Under the pieces are notes generated by a model. That model did not search any database. It had not been told where the DNA came from and saw nothing but the letters and a program-made list of their open reading frames with translations. A stretch of 39,799 nucleotides of DNA from the NCBI GenBank assembly GCA_017302435.1, contig JAFLDL010000042.1, positions 1 to 39,799 on the forward strand. The letters are read 5' to 3'. The translations under genes were made by a program, and so were the position numbers. The DNA is from Candidatus Accumulibacter necessarius. Its GTDB lineage: Bacteria > Pseudomonadota > Gammaproteobacteria > Burkholderiales > Rhodocyclaceae. This document shows positions 28,802-37,252 of this stretch, one piece after another (positions within the stretch are counted from its first letter, which is position 1; every line of letters starts with the position of its first letter).

Positions 28802-30045
28802 GTAACCCGATCACGAGGGCTGCGCCGATCCACGCACCGATGACGCATTTCCCTGTTGAAAATGGCGAACTTGTCATCGGCGGGATGCCAATCTCCCGGC
28901 TGGCCGCGCGCGTGGGGCAAACCCCTTTTTACGCCTACGACCGCTCCTTGCTCAAGCGGCGGGTCGCCGAACTGCGGGCCGCCCTACCTGCTTCGGTGAA
29001 GCTGCACTACGCGATGAAGGCCAACCCAATGCCGGCGCTGGTCGGCCAGATGGCCAGCCTGGTCGATGGCATCGACGTGGCATCGGGCGGTGAACTGAAG
29101 GTAGCCCTCGACGCCGGCGCGGATCCCCACGAGATCAGCTTTGCCGGCCCTGGAAAGCAGACTGTAGAGTTACGCCAGGCTGTCGCTGCCGGCATCCTGA
29201 TCAACGTCGAATCCTTTCGCGAAGTCACTGAACTGGCGAAGATCAGTCACGAGACAGGTGGCCCGGCGCGTGTCGCCGTGCGCGTAAACCCGGATTTCGA
29301 GCTGAAGAGTTCAGGAATGAAAATGGGCGGCGGCCCCAAGCAGTTTGGCGTGGACGCCGAGCAGGTACCCGAACTGCTGGCCGAAATCGGGAGAGCTGGA
29401 CTCGCCTTTGAGGGTTTCCATCTCTTCGCCGGCTCCCAGAACCTGAAACCGGAAGCCATCGTCGAAGCTCAGTGCAAGAGCTATGGACTCGCCCTGCGCC
29501 TCGCGCGATCGGCGCCATCACCGGTGCGCTTCCTCAATCTCGGCGGCGGCTTCGGCATTCCCTATTTTCCCGGCGAACAACCGCTCGATCTCGCGCCGAT
29601 CGGTGCCAACCTAGCGATCATCGTCGAGCGCGCCGCGCGCGAGTTACCGGAGGCCGAGCTGGTGATCGAGCTTGGACGTTACCTGGTCGGCGAAGCCGGC
29701 ATCTACGTTTCACGCATAATCGACCGTAAGATCTCTCGTGGCCATACCTTCCTGATCGCCGATGGGGGCCTGCACCACCATCTATCTGCCTCAGGCAATT
29801 TCGGCCAGGTGATCCGCAAGAACTACCCGGTCGCCATCGGCAACCGGATGACGGTCGACAGGCGTGAAGCGGTATCGGTCGTCGGACCGCTGTGCACGCC
29901 GCTGGATCTGCTCGCTGATCGGATGGAACTTGCCGCAGCCGAACCAGGAGATCTGGTAGTGATCTTTCAATCGGGGGCTTATGGCATGACGGCAAGCCCG
30001 CAGGCTTTTCTCGGACATCCGGCTTGCGTCGAGGTGGTGGTGTGA
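28798..30045 (+). CDS. PLP-dependent decarboxylase, exosortase A system-associated
   Basis: This 415-residue fold-type III decarboxylase is related to diaminopimelate/ornithine decarboxylase (LysA-like). The PLP lysine is K74 in [18 protein letters not shown], the glycine-rich [13 protein letters not shown] and the C-terminal [19 protein letters not shown] complete the active site. The Cys of the usual decarboxylase C(E)xxD motif is present in [10 protein letters not shown]. The ATG at 28798 overlaps the ligase stop (ATGA) and defines the start. The genetic pairing implies that the ligase and decarboxylase act in sequence on the same amino-acid-like substituent; that substrate is not known. 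Confidence 0.9.
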   Translation: MSNPITRAAPIHAPMTHFPVENGELVIGGMPISRLAARVGQTPFYAYDRSLLKRRVAELRAALPASVKLHYAMKANPMPALVGQMASLVDGIDVASGGELKVALDAGADPHEISFAGPGKQTVELRQAVAAGILINVESFREVTELAKISHETGGPARVAVRVNPDFELKSSGMKMGGGPKQFGVDAEQVPELLAEIGRAGLAFEGFHLFAGSQNLKPEAIVEAQCKSYGLALRLARSAPSPVRFLNLGGGFGIPYFPGEQPLDLAPIGANLAIIVERAARELPEAELVIELGRYLVGEAGIYVSRIIDRKISRGHTFLIADGGLHHHLSASGNFGQVIRKNYPVAIGNRMTVDRREAVSVVGPLCTPLDLLADRMELAAAEPGDLVVIFQSGAYGMTASPQAFLGHPACVEVVV

Positions 30046-30154
30046 GCGCTGGCGTCAGATCTCCGGCAGGACGCCGCCAACCCAGCTCGTCGCCCCGTGC
30101 AGCGACACGCGCCACCAGTCGGTTTTTCGTAGCAACACGCCAGGAGTCGTGACA

Positions 30155-31099
30155 ATGGACGAGCAAATCGTTCGCAAAGGCATCATCCTCGCCGGTGGTT
30201 CTGGCACCCGCCTTTACCCCGTCACATCAGCGATGTCGAAGCAGATGCTGCCGATCTACGACAAGCCGATGATCTACTACCCGCTCAGCACCCTGATGCT
30301 GGCGGGTATTCGCGACATCCTGCTCATCTCCACGCCGCAGGATACCCCTCGCTTTCAGCAACTATTGGGCAGCGGCGCCGACTGGGGCATCAGCATCTCC
30401 TACGCTGTTCAGCCGTCGCCCGGTGGTCTGGCGCAAGCTTTCCTGATCGGCGAGGACTTCATTGCCGGTGAGTCCTGCGCACTTATCCTCGGTGACAACG
30501 TTTTCCATGGGTCGGACCTGCTGACCAAGCTTCGCCGAGCGCGTGCGCGTCTGGAAGGCGCAACGGTTTTCGCCTATCCGGTCAGAGATCCCGAGCGGTT
30601 CGGCGTCGTCGAACTTGACACCGGGAACAGGGCAATCAGTATCGAAGAGAAGCCGGCAAGACCTCGCTCCCGCCTGGCGGTGACCGGTTTGTACTTCTAC
30701 GACAATAAGGTGGTCAATGTTGCGCGCACCCTGAAGCCCTCTGCCCGCGGCGAACTCGAGATCACGGACCTGAACCGCGCCTATCTGAAGCAGGGCAAGC
30801 TCTCGGTCGAGGTCCTGGGTCGTGGAGTCGCCTGGCTGGATACGGGCACCCACGAAGCGTTGCTGGAAGCCTCTAACTTCGTCGAGACCCTGGAGAAGCG
30901 ACAGGGTCTCATCATCGCTTGTCCGGAAGAGATTGCCTTCCGCCTCGGTTATATTGACGCAGAAAAACTGGCCTCGTTGGCCATTCAAATCGCCAAGAGC
31001 AGCTATGGAGAATACCTACTGGAGATCCTGCGTGAACGAAACCCCGCGGCGCTTGGACAACCCAGGCCTCACTCAAATGACCTCTCGACAGCCTCCTGA
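30155..31099 (+). CDS. rfbA: Glucose-1-phosphate thymidylyltransferase
   Basis: This 314-residue RmlA/RfbA makes dTDP-glucose from dTTP and glucose-1-phosphate. The nucleotide-binding start reads [16 protein letters not shown], followed by [20 protein letters not shown]. The LGDNVFHG loop with catalytic Asp, VEEKP-like SIEEKPARP and AWLDTGTHE are all intact. AGGAG at 30142-30146 lies eight bases before the ATG at 30155, which is preferred over the GTG at 30149 two bases from it. rfbB, rfbC and rfbD are not in the window, yet the product is needed by the WecE-type aminotransferase at 36071. The C-terminal tail (about 20 residues) is polar and not conserved. Confidence 0.96.
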   Translation: MDEQIVRKGIILAGGSGTRLYPVTSAMSKQMLPIYDKPMIYYPLSTLMLAGIRDILLISTPQDTPRFQQLLGSGADWGISISYAVQPSPGGLAQAFLIGEDFIAGESCALILGDNVFHGSDLLTKLRRARARLEGATVFAYPVRDPERFGVVELDTGNRAISIEEKPARPRSRLAVTGLYFYDNKVVNVARTLKPSARGELEITDLNRAYLKQGKLSVEVLGRGVAWLDTGTHEALLEASNFVETLEKRQGLIIACPEEIAFRLGYIDAEKLASLAIQIAKSSYGEYLLEILRERNPAALGQPRPHSNDLSTAS

Positions 31100-31635
31100 T
31101 TTGACTCCACACCACCCCCGCCACCAGCGCTTCCTGTCCACCCTCTACCCGCGACCTGACCACCCCAGCGGCAAGAGCGGGTGCCAACGGCAGACGATGT
31201 GGATCAGGCTAAGCCATGTGTCAGGGGTGTTGGACAAGGCTCGATATTCACGCGCTTCACGGGAGCTCATATACTTTTGGTGGTGCCCCTGGATCTCGCA
31301 TCCCTTCTCTTTCCCGGACACAAACACGTGGCCCTTCGGCTGTCCCCGTCCATGGCGATGTAACGGACCTGTCTAATACATGAGCCTGCGTATGCGCCAC
31401 GTCCTGGACCATTTCCTGCCGCTGCACTCCGGCTACAGTTTCCGCAGCGCCCGCGTCCAGCGGGAACAAGGCCGCACACCGTCCATCACCGCAGCCCTGG
31501 GCAGCTCAGCAGCTGCGGCTCGGGGTCTCATCAGGCCCACGACATCATCTGGCGGCGCAAGATGGGTTTGTCCATCCCCTTGGCGCAACAGTTTCCGAAC
31601 CTTATGTGGGCAACTCGCACAAGATGGATCTAGCC
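31100..31635. other. Junction region between the XrtA locus and the glycan island
   Basis: About 540 bases without an intact gene. The first 280 bases show only short frames on both strands that match nothing I recognise. The middle holds a fragment of an exosortase-A-associated glycosyltransferase (separate entry), after which the sequence is unrelated up to the GT2 start. Composition falls from here onwards. It reads as a rearrangement scar. Confidence 0.55.
31380..31469 (+). pseudogene. N-terminal remnant of exosortase-A-associated glycosyltransferase (TIGR04063-like)
   Basis: The frame starting at ATG 31380 (or ATG 31392) reads MRHVLDHFLPLHSGYSFRSA then RVQREQ. This closely resembles the conserved N terminus of the GT4 glycosyltransferase of exosortase-A loci, which begins with a leucine-rich strand, LDHSLPLHSGYTFR and ILREQ. 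After about 30 codons the similarity ends abruptly; the frame runs on as Ala/Ser/Arg-rich sequence to a stop at about 31646. An intact member is about 400 residues. This is therefore a truncated gene, consistent with a break at about 31470. The family recognition is from memory of the motif and has not been searched. Confidence 0.6.
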
Positions 31636-32592
31636 ATGCAGCATAACTCCGACAAGCCGGCACCCACCCTCTCCATCGTCGTTCCGGTCTATCGCTCCCA
31701 GAATACCCTGCGCGAGTTGCACCGCCGTATCGTCGAGGCAGTCGAGCCTCTGGACTCAGAATTCGAATTGATCTTGGTGGAAGATTGCGGCGGGGATCGT
31801 TCCTGGGAGGCTATAGAAGAACTGGCTCGCACGGATCCGCGCGTGCGGGGCATCCGGCTCAGCAGAAATTTCGGGCAGCACGCAGCCACTATATGCGGAT
31901 TCGCCCACGCACGCGGGGATTGGATCGCCACCTTGGACGATGATCTGGAACAGACCCCGGAAAATCTTCCTGCACTTTACAAAGTAGCCCAGGAAGGCCA
32001 CGATTTAATATATGGCGTCTATCCGGAAAGGACTCACAAGTCCTGGCGCAACCTCACCTCCTGTGCCGCGCGCTGGCTATTCAACAAGGCCATCCCGTCC
32101 TTGAACTACTCCTATACCAGTTACCGGCTCATGCGAGGTGACATCGGCCGCGCCTTGGTCCAGTTCGACTCTGCATTCCCTTTTGTGGACGGCTATCTGT
32201 CCTGGTTGACCAACAGTTATGCCACGGTCGAAGTTCCCCATGGGACCCGCGCCCATGGCACCAGCAACTACACCTTCCGCAAACTTCTAACCCACACCGT
32301 TAATATCTTCGTCACCTTCTCCGACCTGCCGTTGCGCCTTGCCTCCTGGATCGGCCTACTGTTCTTCTTGGTTGGCATGGGCTGGCTGGGCGTAATCGTG
32401 GTAGGGAGGGTGTTCGGTTTGATCACAGTGAGCGGCTTCGCCTCCATCATGGCTGCTATCATCTTGTTCGGCGGCATTCAGCTATTGATTCTCGGCGTCT
32501 TTGGTGAGTATCTTGGACGGATGAACTTCAAGTCTTCCAGGAAGCCTTTGTTTCTGGTTGGGCATCGTACGTGGACAGGTGAACGCTCATGA
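31636..32592 (+). CDS. GT2 polyprenyl-phosphate glycosyltransferase (GtrB/ArnC-like)
   Basis: This 318-residue protein has an N-terminal GT-A catalytic domain (LSIVVPVYRSQ, LVEDCGGDRSW, LSRNFGQHAA, and the DDDLEQTPE motif that coordinates metal and nucleotide sugar). Two C-terminal membrane helices follow (about 235-260 and 270-295), ending GEYLGRMNFKSSRKP. This is the DPM1/GtrB/ArnC layout, in which a sugar is transferred from a nucleotide donor to undecaprenyl phosphate on the cytoplasmic face. The ATG at 31636 gives MQHNSDKPAPTLSIVV; 31624 (ATG) and 31606 (GTG) are possible but lack ribosome sites too. It is the first gene of an eight-gene run and overlaps the next gene by ATGA. Confidence 0.9.
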   Translation: MQHNSDKPAPTLSIVVPVYRSQNTLRELHRRIVEAVEPLDSEFELILVEDCGGDRSWEAIEELARTDPRVRGIRLSRNFGQHAATICGFAHARGDWIATLDDDLEQTPENLPALYKVAQEGHDLIYGVYPERTHKSWRNLTSCAARWLFNKAIPSLNYSYTSYRLMRGDIGRALVQFDSAFPFVDGYLSWLTNSYATVEVPHGTRAHGTSNYTFRKLLTHTVNIFVTFSDLPLRLASWIGLLFFLVGMGWLGVIVVGRVFGLITVSGFASIMAAIILFGGIQLLILGVFGEYLGRMNFKSSRKPLFLVGHRTWTGERS

Positions 32593-33245
32593 GTCTGAGA
32601 CGGGTCGTGATCATCGGCGGCAAGGGAACCGCGATCAATATTGCGGAGCAAATTGAGGATGCGCGCCTACGATTCGGGTATTCCACGACAGTCCTTGGGT
32701 TTGCCATAGACGATCCGTCACTTGGCAAAGAGATCGGAGGATTCCGCGTAGTGTGCGGCGTTCGGGAGGCTTGGACGAAGTTCCGCGACACGGAGACCGA
32801 TTTCATCTTCGCGCTCTATCGGCCGGACGTGATGTTTGAACGCGTAGCGCTGCTGCGCGAACTCGGCATCCCTGTCACCCGCTTCGCCAACTTTGTCCAT
32901 CCGTCCGCCTATATTTCCCGTACCGTATCAATGGGGCATGGCAATGTCGTGCTGTCTCACGCTTGTCTGCAACACAGCGTGTCTCTGGGCGATTTCAACA
33001 TCATCAACTCGCATGTGGTTGTCGAACATGAGGCAAACTTCAGAGATGGAGCGTTCGTAGCCGCATGCGCATGCATTGGTGCGCACGTTCGAGTCGGAAC
33101 CGGTGCATTCGTCGGTCTCAACTCGACCGTCCGGGAGAAAATGGTCATTGCCGACTACGCCTTCGTCGGGATGGCGTCCACTGTGGTGCAGTCCATCGGG
33201 CAAGGAGTGGTCGCATACGGCGTGCCTGCGAGGCCGAGGCGATGA
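32589..33245 (+). CDS. PglD-like sugar O/N-acyltransferase (left-handed beta-helix)
   Basis: This 218-residue protein has an N-terminal Rossmann-like nucleotide-sugar-binding part (RRVVIIGGKGTAINIAEQ) and a C-terminal hexapeptide-repeat left-handed beta-helix (HPSAYISRTVSMGHGNVV, HVRVGTGAFVGLNSTV). It ends YGVPARPRR, as in PglD/NeuD acyltransferases. The catalytic histidine position is filled in VVVEHEANF. PglD acetylates the 4-amino group of UDP-4-amino-sugars. With a WecE-type aminotransferase in the same cluster, a dTDP-4-amino-6-deoxy-hexose is a logical substrate, but this is inference. Its ATG overlaps the GT2 stop and its stop overlaps the next ATG, so it sits in a coupled run. Confidence 0.85.
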   Translation: MSLRRVVIIGGKGTAINIAEQIEDARLRFGYSTTVLGFAIDDPSLGKEIGGFRVVCGVREAWTKFRDTETDFIFALYRPDVMFERVALLRELGIPVTRFANFVHPSAYISRTVSMGHGNVVLSHACLQHSVSLGDFNIINSHVVVEHEANFRDGAFVAACACIGAHVRVGTGAFVGLNSTVREKMVIADYAFVGMASTVVQSIGQGVVAYGVPARPRR

Positions 33246-34216
33246 TTGTATTCGAAAGTAGGGCCTCAACAGTCCTATTCAATCTCTTGCGTTCGCATGA
33301 GGTTAGAGGCCCGTTCCTCTTGCCGGCTAATGTTTGTCCCATTGTTCCCATGGTCTTCTTCAAGGCACAGCGCCCCTTCGAATTCATTGACATCGCGCGA
33401 GATACTCTGTGCATGAATCACGATGCGATTATTGATCGTTGGTCCGTCCCCAACAACAGGCCCGCCGGAATACTCTACGTAAGGACCTATGGTGCTGTCT
33501 TCAAGACAACAGACCTGTTTTCCGCTATCAAGTCCCGTTCTCCGGATGCGCTCATCGTGGACGACCGCTGCCTGTGCCCACCTGATTTCAGCGGCACGCT
33601 AGCGCCGCATTCCGACGCCGCGCTCTTCAGCACGGGCTATGCGAAGTATGTCGACATCGGCTTCGGAGGATACGGCGTGCTCCGCGACGACATGCGCTAT
33701 GCCCACACGGGATCCGACTACAGTGACGAGGATCTCGACGAGGTGACCAACCGATACAAGCGTACCCTGCGTACGCGCGCATCCTTCTCATACCGTGATA
33801 GCGATTGGCTGGATACCGCCATACCCCGGGAGTCCTGGGAGTCGTATCGGGTGCGGGTGGAGCAGGAATTGGGTGTGGCCTCGGGGATCAAGCTCGTCAC
33901 TAATTCGATCTATGCTTCCAGACTACCGCAGGATCTCCAGTTTCCGAGCGTGTTTCAGTCATGGAGGTTCAACATTCAGGTCAGAAACAAAGAGGCCGCG
34001 CTCGACGCCATTCGCCGAGGGGGTCTTTTTGCCAGCGGCCATTATGATTCACTGGCCGGTATGTTCGGGCCGGGCAGGGCACCGTTAGCCGAAACGCTGC
34101 ATCGCTATGTTATCAATCTGTTCAATGACCGCTATTGTAGCCCGGAGCAGGCGGAACATCTCCTGTATATGCTTCTGGATTGCAAACATCTTAGCCCAGG
34201 GCCGCTTTTCTCATGA
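33242..34216 (+). CDS. Divergent DegT/DnrJ-like PLP-dependent protein
   Basis: This 324-residue protein shows distant similarity to the DegT/DnrJ/EryC1/StrS sugar aminotransferase fold. VDDRCLCPPDF (D107/D108) stands where the family has the ring-nitrogen Asp (EDAAQ). FSTGYAKYVDIGFGGYGVL stands where the family has SFxxxKxxxxGEGG, with K135 as the possible PLP-binding lysine. The N-terminal segment seen in true DegT proteins is shortened and the glycine pair is altered. It could be an aminotransferase with a new substrate or a catalytically changed relative. The start ATG at 33242 overlaps the preceding stop (ATGA). Many codons are less GC-rich than in the chromosomal genes earlier in the window. 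Confidence 0.6.
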   Translation: MIVFESRASTVLFNLLRSHEVRGPFLLPANVCPIVPMVFFKAQRPFEFIDIARDTLCMNHDAIIDRWSVPNNRPAGILYVRTYGAVFKTTDLFSAIKSRSPDALIVDDRCLCPPDFSGTLAPHSDAALFSTGYAKYVDIGFGGYGVLRDDMRYAHTGSDYSDEDLDEVTNRYKRTLRTRASFSYRDSDWLDTAIPRESWESYRVRVEQELGVASGIKLVTNSIYASRLPQDLQFPSVFQSWRFNIQVRNKEAALDAIRRGGLFASGHYDSLAGMFGPGRAPLAETLHRYVINLFNDRYCSPEQAEHLLYMLLDCKHLSPGPLFS

Positions 34217-34923
34217 AAACCGTTGTGGTTCTCCAATCGAATTACATCCCATGGAAAGGCTATTTCGATTTAGTCCATGATGCAGATGTCTTCATTTTTT
34301 ACGACGATCTTCAGTATACAAAGAACGACTGGCGAAACAGAAACAAAATCAAGACACCGAGAGGTGCTCAATGGATCACTATCCCGGTAGGTACTGATCT
34401 ACATCGGCTCATTTGTGAGGTCGCAATCAAAGATGCTGCCTGGCAGAAAAACCACTGGGATCTTCTAAAGCATCACTACGGGAAGTCCGCTTATTTCAAG
34501 CACTATCAGCCGTTCTTCGAGGAAGTCTATCGCGGGAGACAGTGGCGCAATCTTTCGGAGCTGAATCAATACTTGATTCGTGCAGTTTCAAATGATCTGC
34601 TAAGTATAAAGACCGAGTTCCGGGATTCCCGAGATTATGGCTTGTCGGGTCACAAACTTGAGAGGCTTGTGGAACTCGTGACCAAAGCCGGCGCAACTCG
34701 CTACGTCTCCGGGGCTGCCGCAAAGGACTACATCGAGCCAGCACGGTTCGCCGATGCGAGTATCGATCTAGTTTGGAAGGATTACTCGGGCTACCCGGAG
34801 TATCCGCAGAGCTACCCGCCCTTCGAGCATGCGGTGTCCGTTCTGGATTTACTGTTCAATGTGGGGCCCGACGCACCCTGGTACATCTGGGGCTGGCGTG
34901 AAAGTGGGAGCCCGCAGACATGA
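34213..34923 (+). CDS. WbqC-family protein
   Basis: This 236-residue protein has the start of the WbqC-like family (PF08889): VVVLQSNYIPWKGYFDLVHDADVFIFYDD, then QYTKNDWRNRNKIKTPRG and WITIPV. GATRYVSGAAAKDYI, FEHAVSVLDLLFNVG and PYPQ-like PEYPQSYPPF follow. These proteins are common in O-antigen and capsule loci and next to sugar aminotransferases; a biochemical role is not established to my knowledge. The ATG at 34213 overlaps the DegT-like stop by four bases. GC content is near 50%, well below the housekeeping genes, which supports recent acquisition together with its neighbours. A gap of 155 bases without features separates it from the next gene. Confidence 0.88.
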   Translation: MKTVVVLQSNYIPWKGYFDLVHDADVFIFYDDLQYTKNDWRNRNKIKTPRGAQWITIPVGTDLHRLICEVAIKDAAWQKNHWDLLKHHYGKSAYFKHYQPFFEEVYRGRQWRNLSELNQYLIRAVSNDLLSIKTEFRDSRDYGLSGHKLERLVELVTKAGATRYVSGAAAKDYIEPARFADASIDLVWKDYSGYPEYPQSYPPFEHAVSVLDLLFNVGPDAPWYIWGWRESGSPQT

Positions 34924-35078
34924 AATGGGATGTCCAGTTGTCTCGCGCATGCACGACAGCAGGGTGCTATCCGGGTCCGTATGCGCATGGTCGCCCGTAG
35001 CCAGCGCTGCTGGATCTTTGCGCTTGGATGGGATTGCGTTTTCCTCCCCCGCTCATCGCGTTCACGAAGGAATATACA

Positions 35079-35453
35079 TTGAACCGGATTATCGAACACT
35101 CGTTCATCTTTTCCACCATTCTGTTCACCGTTTACAGCCAGCTCATCATGCGTTGGCAGGTCACAGAAGCGGGTGCACTGCCCATCGACATGCCCGGCAA
35201 GGTCCACTACATCGTCGCTCTGCTCCTGAACCCCTGGGTGATCTCCGGCATCGTGGCCACCTTCTTGGCTGGCGTATCCTGGATGCTGACCATGACTAAG
35301 TTCGAGATCAGCTACGCCTATCCCTTTGTCAGCCTGAACTACATCCTAGTGCTGGCGGCGGGTTTCCTCCTGTTCCAGGAGAGTCTGAGTTGTGCCAAGC
35401 TGGTGGGTGGCGCCCTCGTGATCCTCGGAATTATCGTCATCGCGAGGGGATAG
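35079..35453 (+). CDS. Small four-helix EamA/SMR-like protein (ArnE/ArnF-like flippase subunit)
   Basis: This 124-residue membrane protein has four hydrophobic helices (about residues 8-25, 43-62, 68-100 in part, 108-122). The second half, SYAYPFVSLNYILVLAAGFLL then FQESLS and GGALVILGIIVIARG, matches the C-terminal signature of ArnE/ArnF. That pair flips undecaprenyl-phosphate-L-Ara4N in lipid A modification. The TTG at 35079 is chosen because GAAGGA lies about eight bases upstream and the remaining in-frame extension to 35028 is polar and unlike the family. Only one such gene is seen; it could act as a homodimer. It stops three bases before the methyltransferase ATG at 35457. Confidence 0.75.
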   Translation: MNRIIEHSFIFSTILFTVYSQLIMRWQVTEAGALPIDMPGKVHYIVALLLNPWVISGIVATFLAGVSWMLTMTKFEISYAYPFVSLNYILVLAAGFLLFQESLSCAKLVGGALVILGIIVIARG

Positions 35454-35456
35454 CCC

Positions 35457-36074
35457 ATGAGCCAGATCACTAGCGGTATCCGAGCCACCCTCTCACACCC
35501 CCGGGTTTATGACAAGCTGCAGAACATCATGGGCGCCCAAGCTGTCCGGCGTGATCTGGTGGACAACTTCATCCGCCCGCAAGCGGGCTGCCGTATCCTG
35601 GATATCGGCTGTGGTACTGCGGAAATCCTAGCCTTCCTTCCGGAAACCGTGCAGTATAGGGGTTATGACATCAGCCAGAGATACATCGGCGCGGCCAGGA
35701 AACGCTTCGGGCATCACGCTCATTTTGAGTGCAAACAACTAGACCGAGTAGAACTGGAGAAGCTGCCAAGGTTTGACGTAGTGATTGCATTAGGAGTGCT
35801 GCACCACCTCGACGACCCGGTGGTTATTGAGATCTTTAGTCTCGCGCGGGCGGCGTTGGTGGAGGGAGGCCGCGTGATCACAATTGATCCCTGTCTCGCC
35901 CCGGGGCAGAATGCCATCGCTCGCCACCTCATCCTCCGTGACCGCGGGCAGAACGTCCGCACTCAAGACGGCTACCGCAACCTAGCTGCCGGGTCCTTTT
36001 CTCGGGTCGATGGCACGCTAAGGCACCGCAAGTGGATACCTTACACCCATTGGATCATGGAATGCGTGGTATGA
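35457..36074 (+). CDS. Class I SAM-dependent methyltransferase
   Basis: This 205-residue soluble protein has motif I CRILDIGCGTAEIL (about residues 46-58), YRGYDISQRYI with the acidic SAM-ribose ligand, FDVVIALGVLHHLDDP, and GGRVITIDPCL. It is a Methyltransf_11/25-type enzyme. Its position in a glycan island suggests methylation of a sugar or of a lipid-linked intermediate, but nothing in the sequence decides this. It begins three bases after the flippase-like gene and its stop overlaps the wecE-type ATG (ATGA at 36071-36074), so the three genes are translated as a unit. Confidence 0.85.
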   Translation: MSQITSGIRATLSHPRVYDKLQNIMGAQAVRRDLVDNFIRPQAGCRILDIGCGTAEILAFLPETVQYRGYDISQRYIGAARKRFGHHAHFECKQLDRVELEKLPRFDVVIALGVLHHLDDPVVIEIFSLARAALVEGGRVITIDPCLAPGQNAIARHLILRDRGQNVRTQDGYRNLAAGSFSRVDGTLRHRKWIPYTHWIMECVV

Positions 36075-37207
36075 AGATCCCCTTCAACAAACCTTACATG
36101 ACCGGCAAGGAACTCTGGTACATCGCCCAGGCTCATGCCAATGGCCACCTGGCCGGTGATGGCAGCTTCACGAAAAAGTGCAGCGACTGGCTGGAAAGAC
36201 GGACCGGAACCTACAAGGCTCTGCTTACCCACTCCTGCACCGCTGCTCTGGAAATGGCAGCCATCTTGGCGGACATCCAGCCGGGAGATGAGGTGATCAT
36301 GCCATCGTATACTTTCGTCTCAACCGCCAACGCCTTCCTTCTGCGCGGTGGGGTGCCCGTTTTTGTCGATATTCGCCCCGATACGCTGAACATTGACGAA
36401 GCCAGGATCGAGGCGGCTGTTACCGAGAAGACCAAGGCCATCGTTCCGGTTCACTATGCCGGGGTTGGCTGCGAGATGGACTCAATCATGGCTATTGCCC
36501 GCAAGCATGGCCTGCTCGTTATCGAGGATGCCGCCCAGGGGATAATGGCAAGCCACCAGGGACGTCCCCTCGGCTCAATTGGACACCTGGGGGCGCTCTC
36601 GTTCCATGAAACCAAAAACATCATCAGCGGAGAAGGGGGTGCTCTCCTCATCAACGACCGAGCCCTCGCCGAACGGGCCGAGATCATTCGCGAAAAGGGC
36701 ACGAACCGTTCCAAGTTCTTCCGCGGCCAGGTGGACAAGTACACCTGGGTGGACCTGGGTTCGTCCTATTTGCCTTCGGAGTTAATTGCAGCCTTTCTCT
36801 GGGCTCAGATGGAGGAGGCGGACGCCATCACTAGGCGGCGCCTAGACATCTGGGCTAACTACCACCAATGGTTTGCTGGTCTGGAAAAGGCCGGGAGAAT
36901 TCGGCGCCCCTTGATGCCTCGTGAATGTGGCCATAATGCGCACATGTATTACTTGCTCTTGCCGAGCTTGGAACATCGCACGGCCTTTATTGAACGGCTA
37001 AGATCAGACCAGATCAACACCGTATTCCATTACACCCCCTTGCACTCGTCACCTTATGGGCAACGTTTAGGCCGAGTGGCCGGCAACATGGCAAACACCG
37101 ACAGCGTTAGTGAGCGACTGGTACGTTTGCCAATGTGGCTGGGGCTGGAAGAGGAGCAGCCACATATCATTAGGAAAATGTTGTCACTTATCGACGCACT
37201 TGATTGA
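36071..37207 (+). CDS. wecE: dTDP-4-amino-4,6-dideoxygalactose transaminase (WecE/RffA)
   Basis: This 378-residue fold-type I aminotransferase is almost the length of E. coli WecE (376). It begins IPFNKPYMTGKELWYI with GHLAGDGSFTKKCSDWLE. IEDAAQGI provides the ring Asp and SFHETKNIISGEGG the PLP lysine (K182), all characteristic of the RffA subgroup. It converts dTDP-4-keto-6-deoxyglucose, made by RfbA and RfbB, to dTDP-4-amino-4,6-dideoxy-D-galactose. RfbA is upstream at 30155; RfbB is not in the window. The ATG at 36071 overlaps the methyltransferase stop. The longer open frame from 36032 is out of character. Confidence 0.93.
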   Translation: MKIPFNKPYMTGKELWYIAQAHANGHLAGDGSFTKKCSDWLERRTGTYKALLTHSCTAALEMAAILADIQPGDEVIMPSYTFVSTANAFLLRGGVPVFVDIRPDTLNIDEARIEAAVTEKTKAIVPVHYAGVGCEMDSIMAIARKHGLLVIEDAAQGIMASHQGRPLGSIGHLGALSFHETKNIISGEGGALLINDRALAERAEIIREKGTNRSKFFRGQVDKYTWVDLGSSYLPSELIAAFLWAQMEEADAITRRRLDIWANYHQWFAGLEKAGRIRRPLMPRECGHNAHMYYLLLPSLEHRTAFIERLRSDQINTVFHYTPLHSSPYGQRLGRVAGNMANTDSVSERLVRLPMWLGLEEEQPHIIRKMLSLIDALD

Positions 37208-37252
37208 CATCCTCCACCCTTGAGAACACCTGGCTTAAGGTTTTTGTTGATT

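Noticed and set aside
31145-31479. Minus-strand frames that looked like pieces of a transposase.
   Set aside because: No DDE-type motif or known element could be recognised, and three frames had to be joined to obtain a plausible protein.
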